Source of the DNA: Streptomyces olivaceoviridis
GTDB lineage: Bacteria > Actinomycetota > Actinomycetes > Streptomycetales > Streptomycetaceae
Direction of reading: 5' to 3'
Assembly: GCF_014650115.1 (NCBI RefSeq)
Contig: NZ_BMUI01000013.1
Location: 170,250-234,249 of the forward strand
Length of the DNA stretch: 64,000 nucleotides
In this document: piece by piece, positions 24,858 through 33,036 of the stretch
How the letters are laid out: each line of letters opens with the position of its first letter
Numbering within the stretch: the first letter of the stretch is position 1
Program-made: the position numbers and the translations under genes
The notes under the pieces: model-generated
The model's input: only the letters and a program-made list of their open reading frames with translations
Databases searched by the model: none
Told to the model about the DNA's origin: nothing

Positions 24858-24916
24858 GAGGCTCCCGCTCCCGGCTCGGTGCGCCCCCTGAGGGCCCGCC
24901 CGGGAGCGGGAGCCTC
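24858..24916 (+). terminator. long hairpin terminator after the fasciclin gene
   Basis: A perfect 17-bp stem (24858-24874 with 24900-24916; GAGGCTCCCGCTCCCGG and its complement) with a 25-nt loop lies 3 nt after the stop codon. Confidence 0.8.
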
Positions 24917-25037
24917 TTCGCGCAGCTTTCGGTTCCTGACCGGACGGGAAGGATCCGGGCGCCCGTCTGAACGGCCGCCACCTCCTGGCCGTACCCCTTG
25001 ACGGACCATGAGAAGCTCCGCGAAAGGACACGCTCAG

Positions 25038-25508
25038 ATGACCAGCCCATCCCTCCACCCCGCAGCGGGACCGGCCCGCCGTACCGTCATGGCGGCGGCC
25101 GGAGCGGCGGGGCTCGCCGCCGCGCTGACCGCCTGCGGTTCCGGCGACGACTCGTCCGGCACCGTCGACACCGGCTCGGGATCCGGCGGGTCCGCGCAGG
25201 ACGGCGCCGGCTCCGCCGGCGGCACCGCGCTGGCCAGGACCGCCGACATCCCCGAGGGTGGCGGCAAGATCTTCAAGGACCAGGGCGTCGTGGTCACCCA
25301 GCCGTCGGCGGGCACCTACAAGGCGTTCTCGTCCAAGTGCACCCACCAGGGCTGCGCGGTGGGCAGCGTGGCGAACGGCGTGATCGTGTGCCCGTGCCAC
25401 AACAGCGAGTTCTCCGTGACGGACGGCAGTGTGCAGAAGGGGCCCGCGACGCAGCCGCTGCCCGCGGCGAAGATCGCCGTCTCCGGCGACGAGATCACGC
25501 TGGCCTGA
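25038..25508 (+). CDS. Rieske [2Fe-2S] lipoprotein
   Basis: A 156-residue exported iron-sulfur protein. ARRTVMAAAGAAGLAAALTA is a twin-arginine-type signal that ends in a lipobox with Cys33. The Rieske fold holds the cluster with Cys101/His103 (CTHQGC) and Cys118/His121 (CPCHNSEF); Cys106 and Cys120 can form the stabilising disulfide. Residues 36-62 are a Gly/Ser linker. It is a stand-alone high-potential redox protein, similar to small Rieske lipoproteins of Streptomyces; partner unknown. It converges with the isochorismatase-like gene (6-bp gap). Confidence 0.93.
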   Translation: MTSPSLHPAAGPARRTVMAAAGAAGLAAALTACGSGDDSSGTVDTGSGSGGSAQDGAGSAGGTALARTADIPEGGGKIFKDQGVVVTQPSAGTYKAFSSKCTHQGCAVGSVANGVIVCPCHNSEFSVTDGSVQKGPATQPLPAAKIAVSGDEITLA

Positions 25509-25514
25509 GCGGGT

Positions 25515-26159
25515 TCAGCGCCGTCCGCGCGCCCGCCCGAAGCAGCCGAGCAGTTCGTCGGTGGTCGCGATCGTGGCGACCAGCGCGAGGGTGTTGCGGA
25601 TCAGCGCGGGGGTGTAGTCGGCGGGCACCCCCGCGATGGCGTCGGCCGGGACGACGGCGGTGTAGCCGAGGTTGACGGCGTCGAACACCGCGTTGGGTAC
25701 GGCCACGTTGGCCGAGACCCCGCTGACGATCAGCGTGCGGCAGCCGAGGTTGCGCAGCAGGGCGTCGACCTCGGTGCCGTGGATCGGCGACAGCCCGTGC
25801 AGCCGCCGTACGACGAAGTCCTGCTCGGCGACCTCGACCGGCGGCGCGACACGGACCGCCGTGCTGCCGGTCAGCTGCTGCACGGGAAGCCGTTCGGCGG
25901 CCCGGAACAGGCGCGCGTTGCGGTTCGCTCCCCGGCCGTCGGGGCGGCGCTCGGCGACCGCGTGGATCACCTGCACACCGGTGTCGTGGGCGGCGGCGAC
26001 CAGCCGGGCCACGTTGTGCAGGGCACCGGAAGAGCGTGCGGCGCGGGCGAGTTCGGGCAGGGCGCTGTCCGGGCCGACGACCCCCTGCTGGCACTCCACG
26101 GTGAGCAGCACGGTGCTCGCGGGATCGAGGAGGTCGTCGAGTCGCTCGTACGACGGCAT
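25515..26159 (-). CDS. isochorismatase-like cysteine-hydrolase-fold protein lacking the catalytic triad
   Basis: A 214-residue protein with the isochorismatase/nicotinamidase fold: VLLTVECQQGVVGP, VQVIHAVAERRP, DFVVRRLHGLSPIHGTEVDA and LIVSGVSANVAVPNAVFDAV. In active members the triad is Asp-Lys-Cys. Here the three positions are Glu22, Arg119 and Ala153, so covalent cysteine catalysis is not possible in the usual way. It may bind a ligand or act as a regulator, or catalyse something else. A perfect palindrome lies just upstream, in the region shared with the divergent flavin-binding gene. Confidence 0.85.
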   Translation of the reverse strand: MPSYERLDDLLDPASTVLLTVECQQGVVGPDSALPELARAARSSGALHNVARLVAAAHDTGVQVIHAVAERRPDGRGANRNARLFRAAERLPVQQLTGSTAVRVAPPVEVAEQDFVVRRLHGLSPIHGTEVDALLRNLGCRTLIVSGVSANVAVPNAVFDAVNLGYTAVVPADAIAGVPADYTPALIRNTLALVATIATTDELLGCFGRARGRR

Positions 26160-26193
26160 GGCAGCGCCCCCTTGAAGACGACGGCTTCTCTTT

Positions 26194-26210
26194 TCTGACG
26201 TGATGTCAGA
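26194..26210. promoter_or_regulatory. palindromic operator between the isochorismatase-like and PPOX genes
   Basis: TCTGAC-GTGAT-GTCAGA is a perfect 17-bp dyad; TTTTCTGAC is repeated 32 bp further on at 26223-26231. The motif sits 35 nt before the isochorismatase-like start and 47 nt before the PPOX start, so a single regulator could control both. Confidence 0.55.
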
Positions 26211-26256
26211 GGATCACCATAGTTTTCTGACACGACGTGGGAGAAGAGGGGGCCGC

Positions 26257-26727
26257 ATGACCGTCACACAGCAGCGCCGGGGCCGGAAGATCATGATGAC
26301 GCCCGGCGAACTGGACGAGTTCCTCACCGCCCAGCGCACTTGCCGGGTCGCTACCGTCTCGGCCGACGGCGCACCGCACGTCAGCGCGCTGTGGTTCGCC
26401 TGGGACGGCACGTCGCTGTGGTTGTACTCGGTGGTGCGCAGCCGGCGCTGGGCGCAGCTGCGCCAGGACCCCCGGGTGGCCGTCGTGGTGGACTGCGGCG
26501 AGGAGTACGACCAGTTGCGCGGGGTCGAGCTGTCCGGCCGGGTGGAGTTCGTCGGCGAGGTGCCCCGCCGGGGCGAGCTGTGCGCCGAACTGGACACGGC
26601 CGAGACGCTGTTCGCGCGCAAGAACTTCGGTCTGGACGAGATGCCGCACGACGGCCGGCACGCCTGGGCCCGGCTGACCCCGGACAAGATCGTGTCGTGG
26701 GACTTCCGGAAGCTGGGCGGGGCGTAG
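26257..26727 (+). CDS. pyridoxamine 5'-phosphate oxidase-like flavin-binding protein
   Basis: A 156-residue split-beta-barrel protein. The pattern ATVSADGAPHVSALWFAWDG, WLYSVVRSRRWAQLRQDPRV and VELSGRVEFVGEV is that of the PPOX/F420- or FMN-binding group common in actinobacteria. The R-S-R-R-W stretch contacts the flavin phosphate. It may be an F420H2-dependent reductase or an FMN protein; cofactor cannot be chosen. The ATG at 26257 is preferred over an upstream ATG at 26200 because the latter lies within the palindrome region. Confidence 0.82.
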   Translation: MTVTQQRRGRKIMMTPGELDEFLTAQRTCRVATVSADGAPHVSALWFAWDGTSLWLYSVVRSRRWAQLRQDPRVAVVVDCGEEYDQLRGVELSGRVEFVGEVPRRGELCAELDTAETLFARKNFGLDEMPHDGRHAWARLTPDKIVSWDFRKLGGA

Positions 26728-26742
26728 CCCGCGGCGCGGGTC

Positions 26743-27645
26743 TCAGCCCAGCTTCCGGGCCGCCGTCCGCAGCGCCTCGACGGCCGCGCGGATCGAGGGC
26801 CTGCGGTCGGCGTCCGCCCGCCAGACCACGTACACATGGCGGCGCACGCGCTGTCTGAGGGGCACCAGGACCACCCCCTCGGGCACCGGGTGCCGGCCCA
26901 GCAGCGGCGCGATGCACACGCCCAGCCCGGCCGCGACGAGCCCGAGCTGGGTGTGGGTCTCCCCCGCGCGGTGGCCGACGATCGGCTCGACGCCCTTGGA
27001 CCGCAGGGTGAACATCAGCCATTCGTGGCAGAACTCGCCCTCGCCCCAGGTGATCCACTCGTCCTCGGCGAACTCGGTGAGGTCCACCTCGTCCCGGTCC
27101 GCGAGCCGGTGCGTCGCGGGCATGGCCACCTCGGCCGGATCGTCCAGCAGGGGCGCCTTGACCAGGCCGTCGGGCACGGGCATCGGCTTGTTGTACCAGT
27201 CCAGGACCACCGCGAGGTCGAGATCGCCGCGCACGACCCCGGCGATGCCCGCTTCCGGCTCCAGCTCGCTGGAGCGCACGCGCAGTCCCGGGTGCTCGGT
27301 GCGCAGGGCGCCGAGCGCGGCGGGGAACAGGCCGCGGGCGGCGGTCGGGAACGCCGACAGCCTCAGTTCGCCGACGACCTGGCCGCGCTGTGCCTCCAGG
27401 TCGGACTGGGCCAGCTCGACCTGGGACAGGATGCGCGCCGCGTGCTCCGACAGCAGCCGGCCGGCGTCCGTGAGCCGTACGCCCCGGCCGTTCTTGGCGA
27501 GGAGCTGCTGGCCGACCTCCCGCTCCAGCTTGCCGAGCTGCTGCGAGACCGCGGACGTGGTGACGTGCAGCGCGTCGGCGGCGGCGCTGACCGAGCCGTG
27601 CCGGGCCAGGGCGTCGAGGGTGCGCAGGCGCTCCAGGTTCAACAT
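26743..27645 (-). CDS. LysR-family transcriptional regulator
   Basis: A 300-residue LTTR: HTH at residues ~1-60 (LNLERLRTLDALARHGSVSA, then AADALHVTTSAVSQQLGKLE), a linker helix and a periplasmic-binding-protein-like effector domain at ~90-295. It is divergent from the EamA transporter gene with 74 bp between starts, the classic arrangement in which the regulator activates its neighbour in response to the exporter's substrate. Inducer unknown. Confidence 0.92.
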   Translation of the reverse strand: MLNLERLRTLDALARHGSVSAAADALHVTTSAVSQQLGKLEREVGQQLLAKNGRGVRLTDAGRLLSEHAARILSQVELAQSDLEAQRGQVVGELRLSAFPTAARGLFPAALGALRTEHPGLRVRSSELEPEAGIAGVVRGDLDLAVVLDWYNKPMPVPDGLVKAPLLDDPAEVAMPATHRLADRDEVDLTEFAEDEWITWGEGEFCHEWLMFTLRSKGVEPIVGHRAGETHTQLGLVAAGLGVCIAPLLGRHPVPEGVVLVPLRQRVRRHVYVVWRADADRRPSIRAAVEALRTAARKLG

Positions 27646-27719
27646 GTAAGCGATTCTAAGAGGTACCAGGTGAGAAATCTCGATTGTGCTACGCGGTAGT
27701 CTCCCGCATCGTGGAGCCC

Positions 27720-28661
27720 ATGAGCACGGTCACCGCATCGACCCGAACCCGGTCCCAGTCCCCCGCCCCCGTCCGGCCGCGCGCCCGCCTCTCCTGGCGG
27801 CTCCGCTTCGGCGTCCTGTCCCTGATCTGGGGCTTCAGCTTCCTGTTGATCAAGGTGGGGACCGAGGGGTACGCGCCCTTCCAGGTCACCCTCGGGCGGC
27901 TGGTGTTCGGTACGGCGGTACTGGTGGCGGCGATGGCGGTGAAGCGGGAGCGGCTGCCGCGCGGGGCCCGGCTGTGGGGGCACATGGCGGTCGCCGCGTT
28001 CCTGCTGAACGCCCTGCCGTTCTCCTTGTTCGCCTACTCCGAGCTGACGATCCCGTCCACCCTGGCCGGCATCTGCAACGCCACGTCCCCCCTGTGGGGC
28101 ATGGCCCTGTCCCTGGTCGCCCTGTCCGAGGACCGGCCGACCCGGGTGCGCGTCGCCGGGCTCGGCCTGGGTTTCCTGGGCGTCCTCACCGTGCTCGGCG
28201 CCTGGCAGGGCTTCCACGGGCTGGACGCCACGGGTACGGCGATGGCGCTGCTGGCCTCGCTGAGCTACCCGGTCGGCTGGATCTACGTGCGGCGGACCCT
28301 GGCCGGCACGGGGAACTCCCATCTGTCGATGACCGGGGGCCAGTTGCTGCTGGCGACCGTGCAGCTGGCCGTCGTGACGCCGTTGTTCACCAGCGTCCCG
28401 GAGCACTTCGCCGTCGTTCCGCTGCTGGCCGTCGCCGCCCTGGGCGCGCTGGGGACCGGACTGGCGGTGCTGATCCAGTACGGGCTGGTCGCCGAGGTCG
28501 GGCCCACCACCGCCCAGATGGTCACGTACTTCATCCCCGTCATCGCCACGGCCGCGGGGGTGGCGATCCTCGGGGAGACCCTGCGGTGGACCACGCCGGT
28601 CGGGGCGGTGATCGTGCTGGCGGGGGCCGCGCTCACGCAGGTGCGGGGCAAGGGCGCGTGA
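27720..28661 (+). CDS. EamA/DMT-family exporter
   Basis: A 313-residue drug/metabolite transporter with ten membrane helices in two EamA repeats (about 28-165 and 180-305). SLIWGFSFLLIKVGTEG is the start of the first repeat and LGALGTGLAVLIQYGLVAEV, then GPTTAQMVTYFIPV, lies in the second. It is divergent from a LysR gene that probably controls it. GTGGAGCCC precedes the ATG. Substrate (amino acid, metabolite or drug) cannot be read from sequence. Confidence 0.9.
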   Translation: MSTVTASTRTRSQSPAPVRPRARLSWRLRFGVLSLIWGFSFLLIKVGTEGYAPFQVTLGRLVFGTAVLVAAMAVKRERLPRGARLWGHMAVAAFLLNALPFSLFAYSELTIPSTLAGICNATSPLWGMALSLVALSEDRPTRVRVAGLGLGFLGVLTVLGAWQGFHGLDATGTAMALLASLSYPVGWIYVRRTLAGTGNSHLSMTGGQLLLATVQLAVVTPLFTSVPEHFAVVPLLAVAALGALGTGLAVLIQYGLVAEVGPTTAQMVTYFIPVIATAAGVAILGETLRWTTPVGAVIVLAGAALTQVRGKGA

Positions 28662-28727
28662 GGGGCGGGGTGCGGGGTGCGGGGTGCGGGTCCATGGTGG
28701 CTCACCGCGCCCCGTAACCCGGCACCG

Positions 28728-30068
28728 TCAGCCGTAGGCGCGGGCCGGGGACGGGCGCACCGCCGCCGCCACCGCGTCGGCCAGCGGGGTGATGTCCTCC
28801 CGCGTGAGCGGTGAGATCGTGATGCGGACCGCCTGCGGGGAGGCCAGGCGGAAGCGGGCGCCCGGGGCGACCGCCCAGCCTCTGTGGAGCAGGCGGGCGA
28901 TGGCGCCCGTCTCGTCGGGGACCGGGACCCAGACGTTCATGCCGCTGCGGCCGTGCGCGACGACCCCCCGCTCCGCCAGCGCGTCGACCAGGCCGGTCCT
29001 GCGGGCCCGGTACGCCTCCGCCACCGCCGCCCGGTCGACCGCGCCCTGGGTCCACAGGTGGGCCACGGCCCGTTGCAGCAGGAGGCTCACCCAGCCGGGG
29101 CCCAGGCGCTGACGGCCGCGGACCCGGTCGACGGTGACGGGGTCCCCGGTGAGGACGGCGAGGCGCAGGTCGGGGCCGTAGGCCTTGGCGGCGGAGCGGA
29201 CGAAGGCCCAGTGGTGGGTGACGCCCGCGAGGGGGTGCAGCGGCAGGTCGACGATGCCGTGGCCGTGGTCGTCCTCGACGAGCAGGGTCCCCGGGTGGTC
29301 CCGCAGCACCGCGCGCAGGGCACGCGCGCGCGTGGCGGTGACCGAGGCGCCGGTCGGGTTCTGGGCCCGGTCGGTGACGATCAGGGCGCGGGCCCCGGAC
29401 TCCAGGGCGCGGCGCAGGTCGTCGGCGCGCGGTCCGTCGTCGTCCACGCCGACCGGGGCGGTGTGCAGACCCAGGGCGGGGACGAGGTCGAGGAGGCTGC
29501 CCCAGCCGGGGTCCTCGACGGCGACCGTGTCGCCGGGCCTGAGGTGCGCGGCGAGCACGCGTTCGACGGCGTCGAGGGAGCCGGAGGTCACGGTCAGCGG
29601 GCCCGCCGGGACGCCGTCGGCGTCGAGTTCGGCGCGGGCGAGGCGGGCGAGGTCGGCGTCCACGGGGTCGTCGCCGTAGCGGACGGGCACGCGGTCGCCC
29701 TGCTCCGCCGCCGCGGCGAGGGCCGGGGCCAGGAGGGGCAGCAGGGCCGGGTCGGGATTGCCCGTGGACAGGTCCCGGCCTCCGGGGGGCACCTCCACGC
29801 ACAGCTGCTCGCGGCCGGTGGTGGCCGGCTTGGGGCGGATACGGCTGCCCCGGCGGCCGGCCGTCTCGATCACGCCGCGTTCGCGCAGGATGCGGTAGGC
29901 GGCGGCGACCGTGTTCGCGTTCACTCCGAGCCGGGCCGCCAGCTCCCGCATGGGGGGCAGGGCCTCGCCCGGTCGCAGCTCGCCGGTGCCGACCGCCTGC
30001 TCGACGCCGGCCGCGATCTCGGCTGCGCCGCGCCCGGCGATCCGATATTCTCCTAGCACAAAGAGCAT
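28728..30068 (-). CDS. MocR-type GntR/aminotransferase fusion regulator
   Basis: A 446-residue MocR/PdxR-like protein. Residues ~6-76 are a GntR winged helix (PPMRELAARLGVNANTVAAA). Residues ~95-440 are a fold-type I aminotransferase-like domain with PLP-binding Lys295 (SAAKAYGPD), Asn/Gly of NPTG (237-240) and Asp266. Such regulators sense PLP or aminated ligands. It is divergent from a PPOX-family gene, a pairing seen for PdxR-like regulators of vitamin B6 genes. The ATG sits inside two direct repeats, so the mRNA is likely leaderless; a GTG at codon 4 is an alternative. Confidence 0.88.
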   Translation of the reverse strand: MLFVLGEYRIAGRGAAEIAAGVEQAVGTGELRPGEALPPMRELAARLGVNANTVAAAYRILRERGVIETAGRRGSRIRPKPATTGREQLCVEVPPGGRDLSTGNPDPALLPLLAPALAAAAEQGDRVPVRYGDDPVDADLARLARAELDADGVPAGPLTVTSGSLDAVERVLAAHLRPGDTVAVEDPGWGSLLDLVPALGLHTAPVGVDDDGPRADDLRRALESGARALIVTDRAQNPTGASVTATRARALRAVLRDHPGTLLVEDDHGHGIVDLPLHPLAGVTHHWAFVRSAAKAYGPDLRLAVLTGDPVTVDRVRGRQRLGPGWVSLLLQRAVAHLWTQGAVDRAAVAEAYRARRTGLVDALAERGVVAHGRSGMNVWVPVPDETGAIARLLHRGWAVAPGARFRLASPQAVRITISPLTREDITPLADAVAAAVRPSPARAYG

Positions 30069-30082
30069 TATGCACTAGTACA
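30054..30082. promoter_or_regulatory. MocR operator: direct repeats between regulator and PPOX gene
   Basis: TAGCACA (30054-30060) and TAGTACA (30076-30082) are direct repeats spaced 22 bp, two helical turns, as typical for MocR/GabR/PdxR operators. They surround the regulator's own start codon, so bound protein would block its transcription and reach the divergent gene. Confidence 0.5.
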
Positions 30083-30109
30083 AAACTCGCCGCCACTGGA
30101 GGGGACGCC

Positions 30110-30790
30110 ATGCAGGGCACGACCGAGGACACACGGGCCGCCGCCTACACGCCGACCGACCGGACCGTGCCCACGCGCTCCGCCGAGCGGGCGTCCTACG
30201 ACAAGGAGCTCGTCCACGCGATCCTGGACGAGGGGTACGTCTGCCACCTCGGCTTCGTCCGGGACGGCGCCCCGGTGGTGCTGCCGACGCTGTACGGCCG
30301 GGTCGGCGAGCGGCTCTACGTGCACGGCTCGACCGGCTCCCGGCCGCTGCGGATGACCGGCCAGGCCGACCCGGGTCTGCCGGTGTGCCTGACGGTCACC
30401 CACGTCGACGGGCTCGTGCTGGCCCGCTCCGCCTTCCACCACACGATCAACTACCGCTCGGTCGTGGTGCACGGCACCGCGTACGAGGTCACCGACCCCG
30501 AGGAGCGGCGGCTGGCCCTGGACGCGCTGGTCGACCACGTCGTCCCGGGCCGGGCCGCCGACTCCCGGCCCGGGAACAAGAAGGAGCTGGCCGCCACCGC
30601 GGTCATCCGCCTGGACCTGGAGGAGGTCTCGGCCAAGGTCCGCACCGGCGACGCCGACGACGAGCCCGAGGACATGGACCTGCCGCACTGGGCCGGGGTC
30701 GTCCCGCTCCGCAAGGGCTACGACACACCGGTCCGCAACGCCGACCTGGCGCCCGGCGTCGAGCTGCCGGACTACCTGGCGGAGCGGTAG
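30110..30790 (+). CDS. pyridoxamine 5'-phosphate oxidase-family (FMN-binding) protein
   Basis: A 226-residue protein of the Pyridox_ox_2 group. HAILDEGYVCHLGFVRDGAP, PTLYGRVGERLYVHGSTGSR, CLTVTHVDGLVLARSAFHHT and INYRSVVVHG are the conserved blocks around the flavin site. The C-terminal segment (YDTPVRNADLAPGVELPDYL) is typical of this long subgroup. It is controlled by the divergent MocR regulator. GGAGGGGAC precedes the ATG. A role in B6 or nitro/quinone reduction is possible but unproven. Confidence 0.87.
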   Translation: MQGTTEDTRAAAYTPTDRTVPTRSAERASYDKELVHAILDEGYVCHLGFVRDGAPVVLPTLYGRVGERLYVHGSTGSRPLRMTGQADPGLPVCLTVTHVDGLVLARSAFHHTINYRSVVVHGTAYEVTDPEERRLALDALVDHVVPGRAADSRPGNKKELAATAVIRLDLEEVSAKVRTGDADDEPEDMDLPHWAGVVPLRKGYDTPVRNADLAPGVELPDYLAER

Positions 30791-30800
30791 CGGCCGAGGG

Positions 30801-31757
30801 TCACACCGGGGCGGGTTCCCGCCGGCCGGCCCCGCGGGCCTCGCCCACCGCCAGGCCCGCGACCGCGCCGAGCATCAGCAGGGTGCCGGCCGCCGTGGTC
30901 ACCGTGAGCCGCTCGCCGAGCAGAACGACGGCGAGCACGGCCGCGGTCACCGGCTCCAGCAGCATGATCACGGAGACGGTCGCGGACCGGACGACGGCGG
31001 CACCGGCGAAGTAGAACGCGTACGCGAGGGCCGTGGGTACGGCGGCGATGTACAGCAGCAGCCACAGCAGCCGGGCCGGGTGGGCGGTGTGCGGGAGCAG
31101 CCCTTCCCCCGCCGCGAACGGCAGCAGGCACAGGCTGGTCACGGCGAAGGCGCCCACCGTGGTGCCAGCGGCGTCGGTGCCGCCGTCCCTCCCCCACCAG
31201 CGGGTGAGCAGGGTCATCACGCCGTAGCCGGCCGCCGAGACCAGGGCCAGCAGCACCCCGGCCGGCCGTACGGTCGCCGCCGAGCCGCCCAAGGTGAGCA
31301 CGGCCAGTCCGGCGAGCGCGCCGGCGACCGCCGCGGCACCACCGGCGCCGAGCCGTTCCCCGAGCAGCAGCCGGGCGCCGAGCGCGATGAGCACAGGGCC
31401 CGCGCCGAGGGTCACGACGGTGGCCACGGCCAGCCCGGTCGACGCCACGGCCGCGAAGTACGCGGTCTGGAAGACGGCCAGGCCGAGCCCGGTGGCCGGC
31501 GCCCTCGTGAGCGTGCGGCGCAGGGGCCGGGCCGGGGCCGGACGGCGGCCGGCCGGCCGCAGCACCCGGCCGGCCGACAGGAGGGCAAGCCCCAGCGCGC
31601 AGCGCCAGAAGGAGAGGGCGAAGGCGCCCATGTCGCTGGTGCGGTAGACCAGCGAGGCGGCGGCGCCCGCGGTGCCCCAGGCGGCACCGGTGGCGATCAG
31701 GTAGAGCAGGCCACGCCCGACGGGCAGGTCTGAAGTGGGGTGCGAGAAGGTCGACAA
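30801..31757 (-). CDS. EamA/DMT-family exporter behind a leader peptide
   Basis: About 318 residues and ten membrane helices in two EamA repeats, beginning VGRGLLYLIATGAAWGTAGA and ending with a Val-rich helix before RREPAPV. The TTG at 31757 is chosen because GGAGAG lies 7-8 nt before it; a GTG at 31781 would place that ribosome site within the gene. Upstream is a promoter, a 13-codon leaderless leader frame and two overlapping hairpins (31857-31895), so expression may be attenuated. It follows a second EamA gene on the same strand. Substrate unknown. Confidence 0.87.
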   Translation of the reverse strand: MSTFSHPTSDLPVGRGLLYLIATGAAWGTAGAAASLVYRTSDMGAFALSFWRCALGLALLSAGRVLRPAGRRPAPARPLRRTLTRAPATGLGLAVFQTAYFAAVASTGLAVATVVTLGAGPVLIALGARLLLGERLGAGGAAAVAGALAGLAVLTLGGSAATVRPAGVLLALVSAAGYGVMTLLTRWWGRDGGTDAAGTTVGAFAVTSLCLLPFAAGEGLLPHTAHPARLLWLLLYIAAVPTALAYAFYFAGAAVVRSATVSVIMLLEPVTAAVLAVVLLGERLTVTTAAGTLLMLGAVAGLAVGEARGAGRREPAPV

Positions 31758-31895
31758 GGGAATCTCTCCGCAGAAGCGCACGTGGACGTGCGGAAGTTCG
31801 GGAGCGTCCCGCCCGGGCGGGGCGCGTGGACTTCATCTGCGGGCGGCACCGTCCGGCCCGGCGCGCACGCACCGGGCGGGACCCGGAGGCCCGCC

Positions 31896-31937
31896 TCAGG
31901 CGGCCGGGGGCGAGAGGACGAGCGCGCGGTGCGACAT
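31896..31937 (-). CDS. putative leader peptide (MSHRALVLSPPAA) of the EamA gene
   Basis: A 13-codon frame with an excellent leaderless promoter: TTGTCC (31969-31974), 18-bp spacer, TAGGCT (31945-31950), then 7 nt to the ATG. Immediately after the stop are two hairpins that share bases: GGCGGG/CCCGCC (31875-31895) and CCCGG/CCGGG (31857-31876). This is the layout of a ribosome-mediated attenuator controlling the EamA gene 138 bp further on. The peptide has no run of one amino acid, so the sensed signal is unclear. Confidence 0.45.
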   Translation of the reverse strand: MSHRALVLSPPAA

Positions 31938-31947
31938 GATCCGGAGC

Positions 31948-32952
31948 CTAGGCGGCCGTACCCCGCGCGGACAACTCCCTTTCCGCGCCACCCGAGGCGA
32001 CCGGCGTGGAGGAGCCCTCGGCCGGGGTGGCGGACTGCGCGATGAACGCGCCGACCAGGACGACCGCGCCCCCGGCGACCTGCGGCGCGGACAGGTGCTC
32101 GCCGAGCAGTACCCAGGCCAGCACGGTGGCGATGACCGCCTCCAGACAGGCGACGACCCCGGCGACCTGCGGCGACAGCCGGCGCACGGACAGCACCCCG
32201 GTGACGTACGCGATCACCGTGGCGACCAGCACGATCCACGCGAGCAGGGCGACGGCCGGTACGGCGGTGCCGTTCAGGCGGGCGGAGCCGGCCAGCACCG
32301 GCCAGTCGATGCTCCAGGGGCGGGCCACCGCGGTCAGCACGGCGGCGCCGACGAGCAGCCCGTAGGCGATGACACCGAGCGGGTCCGGCGCCTCCTCACC
32401 CGCGTCGCTGCCCTGGTCGGACAGCACGAAGTAGCCGACCTGGCAGCAGGCGGCGCCGAGCGCCAGCACCAGGCCCAGCGCGTCGAAGCTCAGGCCGGAC
32501 CAGACCTCGACCACGCAGGCGAGACCGCCTGCGGCGAGGACGACGCCGAGCGCGGCGGCACGGCTGACGGGACGCCGCTGCACGAACCGCACCCAGCCGA
32601 GCACCAGGGCGGGGGCGAGGTACTCGACGAGCAGGGCCACGCCGACCGGTATGCGGGAGAGCGCGGCGAAGTAACAGGCCTGGACACCGGCGACGGCGAG
32701 CAGTCCGAACCCGGCGAGCAGTGCGGGCCGGCGGCGCGGCAGCGCCCGGTGCCGGATCGCGACCGGCAGCATGACCAGGGCGGCGCCCGCCACCCGCAGC
32801 CACACCACGTGGAGAGGGTCGAGCCCCGCCTCGATCAACGGCTTGGCGGCCACTCCGGACCCGCCGAAGGCCAGCGCCGAGCCGAGCGCGAGACCGAGCC
32901 CGGCTCCCTTGCCGGGGCTGTCCTGACTGCTCACAGACGTACGCACCGGCAC
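31948..32952 (-). CDS. EamA/DMT-family transporter
   Basis: A 334-residue ten-helix transporter; GLGLALGSALAFGGSGVAAK begins repeat one, and AYVTGVLSVRRLSPQVAGVV, then ACLEAVIATVLAWVLLGEHL, is the typical end of repeat two. The C-terminal 30 residues are a soluble tail. It is upstream of a second EamA gene on the same strand; the promoter of the latter overlaps this gene's stop codon. GTG start without clear ribosome site. Confidence 0.87.
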   Translation of the reverse strand: MPVRTSVSSQDSPGKGAGLGLALGSALAFGGSGVAAKPLIEAGLDPLHVVWLRVAGAALVMLPVAIRHRALPRRRPALLAGFGLLAVAGVQACYFAALSRIPVGVALLVEYLAPALVLGWVRFVQRRPVSRAAALGVVLAAGGLACVVEVWSGLSFDALGLVLALGAACCQVGYFVLSDQGSDAGEEAPDPLGVIAYGLLVGAAVLTAVARPWSIDWPVLAGSARLNGTAVPAVALLAWIVLVATVIAYVTGVLSVRRLSPQVAGVVACLEAVIATVLAWVLLGEHLSAPQVAGGAVVLVGAFIAQSATPAEGSSTPVASGGAERELSARGTAA

Positions 32953-33036
32953 ATGATGACAGGCGACGACAGGAGCGTCACCCCTGGTGACACCTGTCTC
33001 AGCTGATGGACGGCGGCCGGAGGGGGGACCAGGGGG

